A stretch of 64,000 bases of DNA from Nocardia fluminea. GTDB lineage: Bacteria; Actinomycetota; Actinomycetes; Mycobacteriales; Mycobacteriaceae. The notes under the pieces were generated by a model that was not told where the DNA came from, ran no database searches, and saw only the letters and a program-made list of their open reading frames with translations. This document shows, one piece after another, positions 41,402-50,610 of this stretch; position 1 is the first letter of the stretch; each line of letters starts with the position of its first letter. The stretch lies in the NCBI RefSeq assembly GCF_002846365.1, contig NZ_PJMW01000002.1, forward strand, positions 4,588,001 to 4,652,000, written 5' to 3'. The position numbers were made by a program, and so were the translations under genes.

Positions 41402-43672
41402 TCAGCGAGGGGCGTGGACCAGGGGGGCGAGGAAGCCGGTGAGCTGGGTTGTCGAGGGTTGGCCGAGGCGGCGGCCGAGGTAGTCGGGAGCGTCGGCGGC
41501 GGCTCGGCAGCGGTCCGGGTCGGTGTTCGCCGGGTTGCCGGAATAGCGTTCGCCGAGCATGGTGGCCTTGGCGACCTCGCGTCCGGTGTGGAGTTCGTAG
41601 ACGGCGATCTCATAGGTGGCGCGAAAGAGGTTGAGGGTGCGCCCGATCGGCGCGCCGGGGGAGGGGCCGTACTGGCAGGTCTGGACGAGGTCGCGCAATT
41701 CCAGCTGCTTCATGCAGGCGATGAGCTGCACGGTCGACGGGTCGTCCGGGTTCCACGCGTCCGGATCGTCCGGGTGGACCATCGCCGTGAGCTCACCGGA
41801 CAGGTAGATCGGGCGTGCGCCGTCGCGCTCATAGGGCGCGGCGTTCGGGAACGGCTTCTTGTCCTCGCCACACATCCGGTCGTAGTCCGACATCTCGAAT
41901 CGGCTCGCCTGTACCGCCGTGATCGCGAAGAACCCGGCTCCGAACAGGGCGATGAACAGCAGCAATGCGACGCCGGGACCGACGCTCAGGCGCCGCCTCG
42001 GCGGGGTGGTCCGTTCCCGGACGGGACGGTTGTGCCACCGCTCGCGCAGTGACGGGCCGTTCCCGCGACGCCAGGACCGCCACCTGTCCGACAACGTCGG
42101 CTTCCGCGCCGCGCGGTCGTGTTCGACCCACTCGGACCAGTGCTCCGGGTGCTGCTGGGGCGCTTCGGGTTCCGGGGAACGGTAAGTAGGTGCGACCGAG
42201 GGGGTGTAAGCCTGCGAAGGGGTACTCCACGATCCGCTCTCGCTGGTCGACCGGGTAGTGCCGATCGCGGCGGCGGTACCGATCGCGGCGGTACCGACCG
42301 CGCCCGCGCCTACAGCGGGACCCGTGCTTGCGGTGGAGGTGTCATCGATATCGGCAGGTGCGCTCGCAGCGGTTCTCACGTGCCCAGGTGGAGATTCGTG
42401 GCGTTCGACGCCATCGGTGGCCGGACCTTCGATCGCGCCCGATTCGCTGCCGGCGACGGATTTACTCAGCGAGACAGTGCTTTCGGACTCACCGTCCGAT
42501 GGTTCGGTTGTTTCGCCGCGTGGGGGTTTGTTCAGGTCGACGGTGTCCTCGCCGAAAGGCTTGGCGCGTGTGGCTCTTTCGCTGTCCGGAGCAGCGACCT
42601 CAGGAGTTGTCCGATCCTCGGAGGTGCCGCCCGGGAGTGAGCCTTCCCCGGGACTGTCGGGGGGTGAATTCTCGTTCGTCACCTGATCGGCCGTTTCCGG
42701 GCCGGGCGTCGGCTCGTCGATCGGTCCGATCGCTGCGGCTGAGCGCGCCTTGTCGTCCGGTTCCCCGGCCTGCGCGTCGGCGAAGTGCTCGCTCGGAGAC
42801 GGAGATGCCCCTGCTCTTCCGGAGCGGGCCGGTGCCGGGGACTCCCCGGGGCGAGTCGACGGGGGCGTGGTTCGGTGCGCGAGCCTGTCGATCGCGGCGA
42901 GAAAGGCGGGTGTGGACGCCCGAGCTGAACCGCTCGGCGCCGCAGGCGAATTCGGTACGGCCTCGGAACTCGCCGTCTCCGAGGGCGAGCCGAGTTCCAC
43001 CGCTGTCGGCACGACGGGCCGGGAGCTGGTCGCTGGGTCGAGAGCGGCCGGAAAACCTTGCGCCGTCAGCTCATCGGGGGACGGCAACAGATGCCCCAGG
43101 TTCAACGCGCCGAAGACCCGGGTGACGTCGTCGATACCGAGCCGAACCGTGCGCCCGCTCTCGGCCTGGAAATAGTCGTGTAGCGCACCCACATCATCGC
43201 GATCGATCAGCACCGCACGGTAGCCGTCGGCGATTCTGGTTTCCTCGATGGTGATCTCCGCGCCGGGCTGGGAGACCAGCGCGATCACCGCGTTCACCCA
43301 GCCGAAGATCCCGGACTGCTGCAGCAAGCTCTTGGCCGCGAACACCTGTCGGCGTACCTGGACGAACGGGTTCGGCACCCGGACGGCGTGATAGAGCGCG
43401 GCCGGTTCGCCGTCGATGGTCCACGGCCCGTTCGGTGGGGTGGCGAGGGTGCCTTCCTGACGGGCGGTGAAGCCCTTCACCTCCACTATGGTCACGCTCT
43501 GCGGCGTGCACACCAGCGCGTCGACCTCGACCGACCCGCCCCGGCTCTCCGGCACATGGCAGCGGAACACAGCGACCCCGCCGGCCCGAAACGCCTGGTC
43601 ACGAAGGGCCGCGCCGACGATCTGTTCCGCGCCTTCCAGTTCGCTCTCGTCCGCGACAACGACGATCACCAC
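41402..43672 (-). CDS. membrane NERD-domain protein
   Basis: About 756 residues from GTG 43672 (GGGGG upstream); a longer frame to 43768 overlaps the serpin-like gene. The N-terminal 200 residues are a NERD (nuclease-related) domain with PD-(D/E)xK-type residues intact in EVDALVCTPQSVTIVEVKG. About 320 residues of Pro/Ser/Thr/Glu-rich disorder follow, then a basic stretch, one membrane helix (VALLLFIALFGAGFFAITAV) and an extracytoplasmic domain of about 150 residues with four cysteines. The nuclease-like domain would face the cytoplasm. Same strand as the serpin-like gene and broken helicase, 31 bp downstream. Confidence 0.7.
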   Translation of the reverse strand: MVIVVVADESELEGAEQIVGAALRDQAFRAGGVAVFRCHVPESRGGSVEVDALVCTPQSVTIVEVKGFTARQEGTLATPPNGPWTIDGEPAALYHAVRVPNPFVQVRRQVFAAKSLLQQSGIFGWVNAVIALVSQPGAEITIEETRIADGYRAVLIDRDDVGALHDYFQAESGRTVRLGIDDVTRVFGALNLGHLLPSPDELTAQGFPAALDPATSSRPVVPTAVELGSPSETASSEAVPNSPAAPSGSARASTPAFLAAIDRLAHRTTPPSTRPGESPAPARSGRAGASPSPSEHFADAQAGEPDDKARSAAAIGPIDEPTPGPETADQVTNENSPPDSPGEGSLPGGTSEDRTTPEVAAPDSERATRAKPFGEDTVDLNKPPRGETTEPSDGESESTVSLSKSVAGSESGAIEGPATDGVERHESPPGHVRTAASAPADIDDTSTASTGPAVGAGAVGTAAIGTAAAIGTTRSTSESGSWSTPSQAYTPSVAPTYRSPEPEAPQQHPEHWSEWVEHDRAARKPTLSDRWRSWRRGNGPSLRERWHNRPVRERTTPPRRRLSVGPGVALLLFIALFGAGFFAITAVQASRFEMSDYDRMCGEDKKPFPNAAPYERDGARPIYLSGELTAMVHPDDPDAWNPDDPSTVQLIACMKQLELRDLVQTCQYGPSPGAPIGRTLNLFRATYEIAVYELHTGREVAKATMLGERYSGNPANTDPDRCRAAADAPDYLGRRLGQPSTTQLTGFLAPLVHAPR

Positions 43673-43703
43673 GACCCCCTGTGCACCTGACTGCGGACTC
43701 CTT

Positions 43704-44213
43704 TCAGGATACGGCCTCCAGCAGCCGTATCGAAACCGAATCCTGTTGCTGAGCAACGGCTTCGGCAATGCCGATTACCGATCTGACCACGGCGGCCCCG
43801 GGTGTCGGGCTGGACCACGTCTTCTGCGGCACACCGGTCGGGTCGACGGCCGCGGCCTCGCAGCCCGTGGCGTCGAATCGTGTCATGACATTCTGGCCGG
43901 GCATGCTGCGAACCCACTCCTCGCGCGAGGTCAGCCCCGCCCGAGCGCACGCCCCGATCGCCGTCGGCACCGCGCGCGAAGTATCCAGCGATTTCAGCAA
44001 CTCGAGACCTGCCGCATGCGCGTGGTCGGCCGCGATCCCGACCGCCGCGGCGAGCTCATCTCGCGCCCGCCCGGAAACCACCCCCGTCAATACCGCGGGT
44101 AGGGGCCACAATCCGGCTCCCGACACCACGGGGTTCTCGTCCCCGAACGTTGCGCACCACCGCCCCGTCAGCGCATTCGACGCCCGCACATGCGGCACAA
44201 GTGAACTCCCCAT
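43704..44213 (-). pseudogene. truncated serpin-like gene
   Basis: A 169-residue frame. The first 115 residues resemble the N-terminal part of bacterial serpins: helix A with NALTGRWC, then NPVVSGAGLWPLPAVL and SGRARDELAAAVG. Full serpins have about 350-400 residues, and the beta-sheet core and reactive-centre loop are absent. After about residue 118 the sequence stops matching. It is therefore a remnant or a highly altered protein. ATG 44213 starts it; it sits between the NERD gene and the broken helicase. Serpin identity is by pattern only. Confidence 0.5.
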
Positions 44214-44264
44214 CCTCGGATCCTACGACCAGCCCCCGACAATCCGCCACGCCACCGAATTCCG

Positions 44265-45802
44265 TCAGCCTCGCACTATCCCCAGCCAGACATAGTCCCT
44301 GGCCCGGGTGACGGCGACGAACTGCTGCCGCAGGATCAAATCCTGACGCTCCCGTTCGGCGTCGGTGCCCGGCGGTGCCGACTCGACGAACGGATGGATG
44401 ACCGCGCGGAAATCCAAGCCCTTCGCGCGGTAGACGGTGCCGACCTCGACACCGCTGTCGGTGTCGGCGCAGCGGTACTCGACGAGTTCCTGCGCGGCGA
44501 TTCTCCAGCGGCGTAGCTGCCGGAGCACGGCCTCCGCTTCGGCATTCGTGATGGTGATGATGGCGGTGTCCGACAGCGAGATACCCTGGGCGACAATATT
44601 GTCCAGTTGGCGACGAAGATGATCGTGCAGCTCGGCCCGCGTGCCAGCCCCACTCTGTCCGGTACGCCTCGTAGGCCTGGTACAGCTTCCACACATGCCG
44701 GCGCTGACCGGTACGCAACGAGACTCGGCGGCCGCGCCGATCCACCGCGGCATAGGCGGCGAACCCGGCGTCGTCGCAGGCGAGTCCGCGCCCCTTGATC
44801 ACCCGGTCGACTTCCTCGCGCCAGTACGGCAGCGCGGACGAGATCTCCGCCAGGGCGGCCTGGCCTGCCGACTCGTCCCCACGCGAGATTGACGGCTGTG
44901 CCGGCCCGCTCGAGTTCCATTCTCATCGGAATCCCGCGATCGGCCAGGAACGCCTGCGCCCACGCGTGCAGGTTCGTGAACTCTGCCCGCCCGGCCGCGT
45001 CCGGCAGCAACCGCGTGAACGCCGACTCCTGGCACGGCGGCAAGTTCTTCACCAACGTGGTGAACAACAGCGGCCCGGTGCTGCGGCGGGCACGATGCGC
45101 CATGCGGTGTAGCGCCAGCACCGTCTTCCCCGACCCCGCGGGACCCACGATCCTCGCCGGACCGTTGTGATTGCGGGTTACCAATGCGAGTTGGGCGGGA
45201 TCGAGGAAAGCCAGCCAGGTCGGGAACGGCTTGGCCAGCGCACCGGCGAGGTGATCGGTGTGTAGCGTTTCCACCTCCAGCAGGCCGTCCGCCTCGGCGG
45301 GCGACCGCACCGGCTCGAGCCGGGCGATCGGACGATAGTCGCGATGGCGCTGGGCGGTGTGTTCGGCGAGGTCGCCGGCCAACCGCACGGGCATCACCGA
45401 CCGCCGGCCCATCAGCGTGCGCACCGTCGCATCGGTGACGACCACGAACCGGCCATCGCCTCCGGCGCGTCGCCCCGGCGGCACCACGAACACCAACTCG
45501 ACTGTCTCCCGGACGAACTCGTTGCGATTCGGTCCGATCGGCACACCGGCAAAAAGCTGTTCGGCGTGTGCGCGCAGTCGCCGCACCTGCTCGTCGTCGG
45601 GCAACTCGTCGACCACGGCGAGCGCGAACACCCCACCGGGCCCGATGAGCAGCGCGTCACACCGACCAGCCGGGGCGGGCTGGGTCCGGTACGCCGACAG
45701 CCACCACCGCTGCCTACCCGCCAACAGCAACGCTGTGTAGACGCCGCGCAAACGCCCGGTCAGCCCGGTGACGCTGTGCGCGAGTGCCTTTTCCGCGCGC
45801 AA
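44265..45802 (-). pseudogene. NERD/UvrD-like helicase, two frameshifts
   Basis: Superfamily 1 helicase split over three frames. Frame 1 (45802 to about 44880) holds a NERD-like start (CDALLIGPGGVFAL, without the E-x-K residues) and Walker A GPAGSGKT. It passes into frame 2 at a TGGGG run near 44877-44881, which carries EEVDRVIKGRGL and AYEAY. Frame 3 begins near a second TGGGG at about 44650 and carries GTVYRAKGLDF and QFVAVTRARDY (motifs V and VI). Removing one G at each run restores one frame. The start is uncertain: TTG 45802, with the frame open upstream. Either a pseudogene or homopolymer sequencing errors. Confidence 0.75.
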
Positions 45803-45875
45803 CCGCAGGAATTCACCATCGTTACCAAGCCACAGAGAGTATTTCGAGGGAATCAGCCCGATGGAGGAGGTTCGG

Positions 45876-46499
45876 TCACCGGACGCCGCGTGGGCGGAAC
45901 TGGATGCTGATGCGGGGCCCGACCGGGCGTGTGGTCTTGGGGACCGCGTGTTCCCAGCTGCGCTGACATGCCCCGCCCATCACCAGGAGATCTCCGTGCC
46001 CGGCCGTGAACCGGATGCTCGCGCCGCCGCCGCGCGGTCGCAGCAGCAGGGAGCGGGGAGCTCCGACCGACACGATCGCGACCATCGTGTCGTGGGTGGC
46101 GCCGCGCCCGATCGTGTCGCCGTGCCAGGCGACGCTGTCGCGGCCGTCGCGATAGAAGCACAGCCCGGCCGTCCGGAACGGTTCACCGAGCTCGGCCGCG
46201 TAGTGCGTGGTCAAGGCCGCCCTGGCTTCGACCAGAATCTGATCGGGCAGCGGGTCGTTCTCCCCGAAGAACGACACCAGTCGTGGCACGTCGACCACCC
46301 GGTCGTACATCGGTCTGCGTTCGGCGTGCCAGGGAACGCGTTCGGCCAGCCGGTCGAACAGCTGGCTCGCGCCGCTGAGCCAGCCGGGAAGCACATCGAC
46401 CCAGCTGGTCGCGTCGAGCTGGGTGCGCCGGATCGCCTCGATCGAACCCAGGGCAATCGCCTCACCGTCGAACAGTGAACCTTGCAGAGGCAGCGACAT
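45876..46499 (-). CDS. alkB: AlkB-type DNA dealkylation dioxygenase
   Basis: Fe(II)/2-oxoglutarate dioxygenase repairing alkylated bases, 207 residues. Iron ligands are H126 and D128 (WHGD) and H184 (WEHAVPK); 2-oxoglutarate-binding R196 and R202 are in PRISIQFRPRG. The Arg/Tyr-containing FYRDGRDSVAWHGD block is typical. A LexA-type box lies 21 bp upstream of ATG 46499, so DNA damage probably induces it. Confidence 0.93.
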   Translation of the reverse strand: MSLPLQGSLFDGEAIALGSIEAIRRTQLDATSWVDVLPGWLSGASQLFDRLAERVPWHAERRPMYDRVVDVPRLVSFFGENDPLPDQILVEARAALTTHYAAELGEPFRTAGLCFYRDGRDSVAWHGDTIGRGATHDTMVAIVSVGAPRSLLLRPRGGGASIRFTAGHGDLLVMGGACQRSWEHAVPKTTRPVGPRISIQFRPRGVR

Positions 46500-46520
46500 G
46501 AGCGCCAGTCTACAACGTGT

Positions 46521-46536
46521 TCGAATGTATGTTCGA
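46521..46536 (-). promoter_or_regulatory. LexA SOS box (one mismatch)
   Basis: TCGAATGTATGTTCGA fits TCGAACN4GTTCGA at 11 of 12 fixed positions. It lies directly upstream of alkB and downstream of the VOC gene. Confidence 0.75.
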
Positions 46537-46562
46537 TAGATGGGTGGTGGCGCGAGTGTCGC

Positions 46563-46999
46563 TCAGTGGAGTTCCTCGACCAGTCCGATGAGGATGCCGT
46601 CGGGGCCGCGCACATAGGCGTAGCGGCAGATGTCCTCGTATCGGGCGACCGTGCCCACCATCGCGGCGCCGTGGCCGCCAGGCGGTCGATGACATCCTCG
46701 ACCTTGTCGACGACGAACGTCAGGCGCGGAATTCCGGGGACGTTCACCGGGGCATACGGCGCGGCGATGGTGGTGGTCGGCGAGCGGAACGTCGACAGCT
46801 CGACCCGGCTGTGGCCGTCGGGAGTGCGAACGACGGCCATGTCCGCCCGGACGCCCGTCAGGCCGAGCAGGTCGTCAGCCCAGGGGCCCCCGACCGTCGC
46901 TTCGCCTTCCAGTTCCAATCCCAGTTCGACGAAGAACGCGACAGCGGCCGCGAGATCCTCGACGACGATGCCGACATGATCCATCCGGTGGACCGTCAT
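46563..46999 (-). pseudogene. VOC/glyoxalase-fold gene with one frameshift
   Basis: From ATG 46999 the protein is a normal vicinal-oxygen-chelate domain (DHVGIVVEDLAAAVAFFVELG, PRLTFVVDKVEDVIDRL) until about residue 108. A missing base near 46672-46676 then shifts the frame. The continuation in the next frame (GAAMVGTVARYEDICRYAY, GPDGILIGLVEEL) completes the family and stops at 46563. Adding one C in the gccac context restores a 145-residue protein. A real mutation or a sequencing error. Confidence 0.75.
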
Positions 47000-47158
47000 G
47001 ATGTTCTCCTCGGGTTCGTTTACGGCACATTCTGGCCGGTTGATCGCGTCCGGACGCGCTGGCGCTCGTCCGCTCGAGGCCGTGTCGGCTGCTCGTACCC
47101 CTGGGACGGAGCCGCCATGGCGTTCTCGACATCCACGGCGTCAGGGTCCGCCGCGTGC

Positions 47159-48124
47159 TCAGGGACGCAACACGACGGTGCCGAAGGCCAGCCGGTCCTC
47201 CAGCATCCGGTGCGCCTTCGCGGCATCGGCGAGCGGGAGAACCGAGTCGATGACGGGCGTCAGCAGGCCCTGCGCCGTCGCCGTCAGTGCCGCCGAGCGC
47301 TGCCGGGCGACTTCGTCGAGCCAGGCGGGGCCCGCGCAGCCGGTGAGCGTGAGTCCGCGCAGGATCAGCTCGGTGACGCCCAGCTGTGCGGGCGCGCCGT
47401 CGAGCCAGCCGTAGCTGAGGACTCGGCCGCGCAGTGGCGTGATCAGGTCGAGTAGGGGCGTCAGTGATTCGCCCCCGATGGAGTCGAAGACGACGTCGAC
47501 CGTGCCGTCCGAGAGGAGGTCGGCCAGCTGCTCCGCCCAGTCCGGTGCGGTGTGGTCGAGCACCCCGTGCGCGCCGTTCTCGCGTGCCAGCCGGGCCTTG
47601 CGCGGCCCGCCCGCCGTGCCGATGACCCGTGCGCCCGCGGCGGCGCACAGCTGGGTGAGGCAGCTGCCGACGCCGGTGGCCGCCGCTTCGACCAGGACGG
47701 TCTCGCCCCCCGCGACGCCCGCGCTCCGCATCAGCGCCAGTGCCACCGACCCCGGCATCAGGATCGCGGCGGCGTGCTCGGTGGTCAGCTCGTCGGGGAT
47801 CGGGGTCACCGAATCGGCCTCGGCGACAACGAGTTCGGCGTACGAGCCGAAACCGCGGGTCGAGGCGACCACCCGGGTGCCGAGCAATGCCCGATCGGCA
47901 CCCGGGCCGATATCGGTCACCACACCCGCTGCCTGGAATCCGAAGACCTCGGGGAGCGGCGCGGGAAAGGGAAACGCGCCCGCTCGAACCTTGGTCTCCG
48001 GGTAGAGGACCGGCACCGCCTCGGCCCGGAGGACGACCTGTCCCTCGCTCGGGCGAGGTTCGCCGACCTCGCGTACCACCAGAACGTCGGGTGCGCCGGT
48101 CGCGGTCATTACGATTGCCTGCAT
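47159..48124 (-). CDS. zinc-independent MDR quinone oxidoreductase-like protein
   Basis: Medium-chain dehydrogenase/reductase, 321 residues from ATG 48124. GroES-like N-terminus (PLPEVFGFQAAGVVTDIG) and NAD(P)-binding fold with AAATGVGSCLTQLC are present. The structural and catalytic zinc cysteines are missing, as in QOR-type enzymes. It is divergent from a TetR gene, with paired operators between them, so it is probably the TetR target. Substrate unknown. Confidence 0.85.
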   Translation of the reverse strand: MQAIVMTATGAPDVLVVREVGEPRPSEGQVVLRAEAVPVLYPETKVRAGAFPFPAPLPEVFGFQAAGVVTDIGPGADRALLGTRVVASTRGFGSYAELVVAEADSVTPIPDELTTEHAAAILMPGSVALALMRSAGVAGGETVLVEAAATGVGSCLTQLCAAAGARVIGTAGGPRKARLARENGAHGVLDHTAPDWAEQLADLLSDGTVDVVFDSIGGESLTPLLDLITPLRGRVLSYGWLDGAPAQLGVTELILRGLTLTGCAGPAWLDEVARQRSAALTATAQGLLTPVIDSVLPLADAAKAHRMLEDRLAFGTVVLRP

Positions 48125-48136
48125 CAGAACTCCATA

Positions 48137-48186
48137 AGTTGACTGTCGGTCCAGGTAGCTCGAACGATATGGACCGTCGGTCAACT
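48137..48186. promoter_or_regulatory. paired TetR-type operators
   Basis: Inverted 17-bp arms (48137-48153 and 48170-48186) match at 15 positions. Each holds a GAC(C/T)GTCGGTC core (48141-48151 and 48172-48182), a near-palindromic TetR site. They lie between the MDR gene and its divergent TetR gene. Confidence 0.6.
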
Positions 48187-48223
48187 TGTCAACGGATCGG
48201 CGGGTGCCGAGAAAGCGGGTGCG

Positions 48224-48799
48224 ATGACCGAGCGACGTCCCACCGAACGCGCCGACGCCGCGCGCAACCGTCGAGCGATCCTCGACGCCACCGCCGCCCT
48301 GCTGGCCGAACACGGCGCGGCCGGGGTGACGATGGATCGGGTGGCAGCGGCGGCGGGCGTCGGAAAGGGCACCATCTTCCACCGGTTCGGCAGTCGCGCG
48401 GGCCTGCTCTACGAACTCGTGGCCGAAGGTGCCGTCGCGTTGATGACGGAGGTCTCGAGCGGCCGGCCGCCGCTGGGTCCGGGCGCACCGGCGACCGACC
48501 GGCTACTCGCCTTCTTCGACGCGATGACGAGCTTGGTCACCGACGACGTGGAACTGATCGCGGCCTATCAGGCGATGCCGCCCCATCCGCGCAGCGCCGA
48601 GTTCCACGCGTTCTGGGCCCAGCACATCGGCACGCTCCTGCGCGAGGTCCGCCCCGATATCGACGCCGATACCGTGGGCGCGCTGTTGTTGTCGGCCGTC
48701 GGAGGGGAGCTCGCTCAGCAAATGGCCAGGGCCGGCGAGGTCGACCGTTTGCGTTCGGCGGTGGCGGAATTGGTTCGGTCGGTGCTGCGCACTCCGTGA
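48224..48799 (+). CDS. TetR-family regulator
   Basis: A 191-residue regulator. The HTH is clear: ILDATAALLAEHGAAGVTMDRVAAAAGVGKGTIFHRFGSR, split here only in description as residues about 18-57. The C-terminal ligand domain is helical and of TetR type. Divergent from the MDR oxidoreductase, whose promoter region carries two operator copies; autoregulation is likely. Confidence 0.9.
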   Translation: MTERRPTERADAARNRRAILDATAALLAEHGAAGVTMDRVAAAAGVGKGTIFHRFGSRAGLLYELVAEGAVALMTEVSSGRPPLGPGAPATDRLLAFFDAMTSLVTDDVELIAAYQAMPPHPRSAEFHAFWAQHIGTLLREVRPDIDADTVGALLLSAVGGELAQQMARAGEVDRLRSAVAELVRSVLRTP

Positions 48800-48917
48800 A
48801 CGCCCTACTCGTTGCCCCTTCTAACTTATAGCTCACCCCGGGGCTTGCGGCAAGGCCCGGGTGGTCCTGCAGAATCGCTGAGCAATGCAGGGACCAGCCA
48901 TATTCGGGAGTGACGAG

Positions 48918-50447
48918 ATGCAAGAGATGACCACCGACGTGATCGTTGTCGGGGCTGGGCCTGCCGGGTTGATGCTCGCGGGGGAGTTGGGGCGGGCAGG
49001 TGTGCGTCCGCTGGTGCTCGAACGCCGTGCGGAGCCGGGGACCGCGCAGAAGGCCAGCGGTCTCGGTGGGCGGATTCTGGATGTGCTGCGCTATCGCGGA
49101 CTGCTAGACCGGATGACTGCGGTGAGCGGTGATGCGAGTCCGAAGCCGATCTTTCCCTTCGGCGGCGTGTATCTGGACTTCACCGGCCTCGACGAAATTC
49201 CGTTGCACGCCGTCGCGATTCCGCAGGCGCGGGTCGAGGAACTGCTCGCCGAGGACGCCGTCGACCGCGGTGCCGAGATCCGGCGCGGTCACGAAGTGGT
49301 GTCGATGACCCAGGACGACGCCGTGGTGATCGTGGCAGTGAACGGGCCGGACGGGCCGTACCGGCTGCGCGCCCGGTACCTGGTCGGCTGCGACGGTGGC
49401 CGTAGCCGGATTCGCGAACTGACGGGAATCGGGTTCCCCGGCAACACCTATCCGGAGGTCAACCGGTTGGCGGTGGTCGCCGTGCACGAGTCGGTGAGCG
49501 TGCTCGACGACGGCGGTATCGAGGTGCCCGGTGCCGGCCGGATCGCTCCGGGGTTCACCCACACCGGCAGCGGGGTGTTCGCGCTCGGACCGGTCAGCCC
49601 AGAGGATCGCGTCATGTTCTTCCAGACCACCGAGAACGACGACGCCGAATATGACAACGACGAACCACTGACCGTGGCCGAACTCGGCGACAGCGTCCGG
49701 CGGGTGCTGGGCGCCGAGGTTCCCTTCGGTGCGCCGACGCGCTTGTCGCGCTACCAGTTCCAGGACCGGCAGGCCGAGAACTACCGTGTGGGTAGGGTTT
49801 TCCTCGCCGGGGACGCGGCACACCTGCTGCCCGCCACCGGTGCCGCGATGAACCTCGGTATGACCGATTCGGTGAACCTGGCGTGGAAGCTGGCCGCCGA
49901 TCTGCACGGGTGGGCTCCGGCGGATCTGCTCGACACCTACCATCTCGAACGCCATTTCGCCGGTGGCCGCGCGCTGCTGCAGACCCGCGCTCAGGCGGCA
50001 CTGCGCCAGGGCCAGGACCCGGCCGCCGAAGCATTGCGCGCGGTGTTCCGGGAACTCCTCGCCGACGAGTCCGCACTGCGCCGGATGGGCGCACTGGTCG
50101 CCGGGACCGATCTGCGGTATCCGATGCCCGGAAGCCATTCTCTCGCAGGAGCGTTCGCTCCCGATCTGAGCCTGCACACCGATCAGGGCACTACCACCGT
50201 CGCCGAACTCATGCACGCCGCGCGACCGGTCTTCCTCGACCTGGCCGACCGCGCCGACCTGCGCGAGATCGTGGGGGAGTCGCCGCGCGTCGAGATCCAT
50301 TCGGCCAAGACCGTCGATCGCCCCGCTGACGCTGTCCTGATCCGTCCCGACGGGCATATCGCCTGGGCGGCGGCGATCGACGAGCCGTCCGAGTCCGCCG
50401 CGGCCGACCTTCGCGCGGCACTGACCAGGTGGTTCGGCGTCGAGTAG
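48918..50447 (+). CDS. FAD-dependent aromatic monooxygenase (PHBH fold)
   Basis: Flavoprotein hydroxylase related to rifampicin/tetracycline-type monooxygenases and polyketide hydroxylases, 509 residues. The FAD motif VVGAGPAGLMLAGELG, the DG motif VGCDGGRSRIREL and the GD motif FLAGDAAHLLPATGAAMN are intact, with a thioredoxin-like C-terminal domain. ATG 48918 with GGGAG at 48906-48910 is preferred; 48927 is possible. Antibiotic modification is possible, but nothing in the sequence fixes the substrate. Confidence 0.85.
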   Translation: MQEMTTDVIVVGAGPAGLMLAGELGRAGVRPLVLERRAEPGTAQKASGLGGRILDVLRYRGLLDRMTAVSGDASPKPIFPFGGVYLDFTGLDEIPLHAVAIPQARVEELLAEDAVDRGAEIRRGHEVVSMTQDDAVVIVAVNGPDGPYRLRARYLVGCDGGRSRIRELTGIGFPGNTYPEVNRLAVVAVHESVSVLDDGGIEVPGAGRIAPGFTHTGSGVFALGPVSPEDRVMFFQTTENDDAEYDNDEPLTVAELGDSVRRVLGAEVPFGAPTRLSRYQFQDRQAENYRVGRVFLAGDAAHLLPATGAAMNLGMTDSVNLAWKLAADLHGWAPADLLDTYHLERHFAGGRALLQTRAQAALRQGQDPAAEALRAVFRELLADESALRRMGALVAGTDLRYPMPGSHSLAGAFAPDLSLHTDQGTTTVAELMHAARPVFLDLADRADLREIVGESPRVEIHSAKTVDRPADAVLIRPDGHIAWAAAIDEPSESAAADLRAALTRWFGVE

Positions 50448-50610
50448 TCGTGCATTTCGCGAGTCCGGCGCCGACTCCTTGCGACACGGGCACCGTGAGT
50501 TCCTAACTGCCACGTGACGAAATGACGGCTGAATCACGAACCAGCCCAGGGCTATTCGACCCCGGTCGGTTCACGTTGAAATCCGGGCCGGACTGTGGAT
50601 TACTCCGAAG

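Noticed and set aside
41060..42052. 330-residue plus-strand frame overlapping the NERD gene
   Set aside because: It begins inside the terminator hairpin and is otherwise antisense to the C-terminus of the NERD protein; no family pattern.
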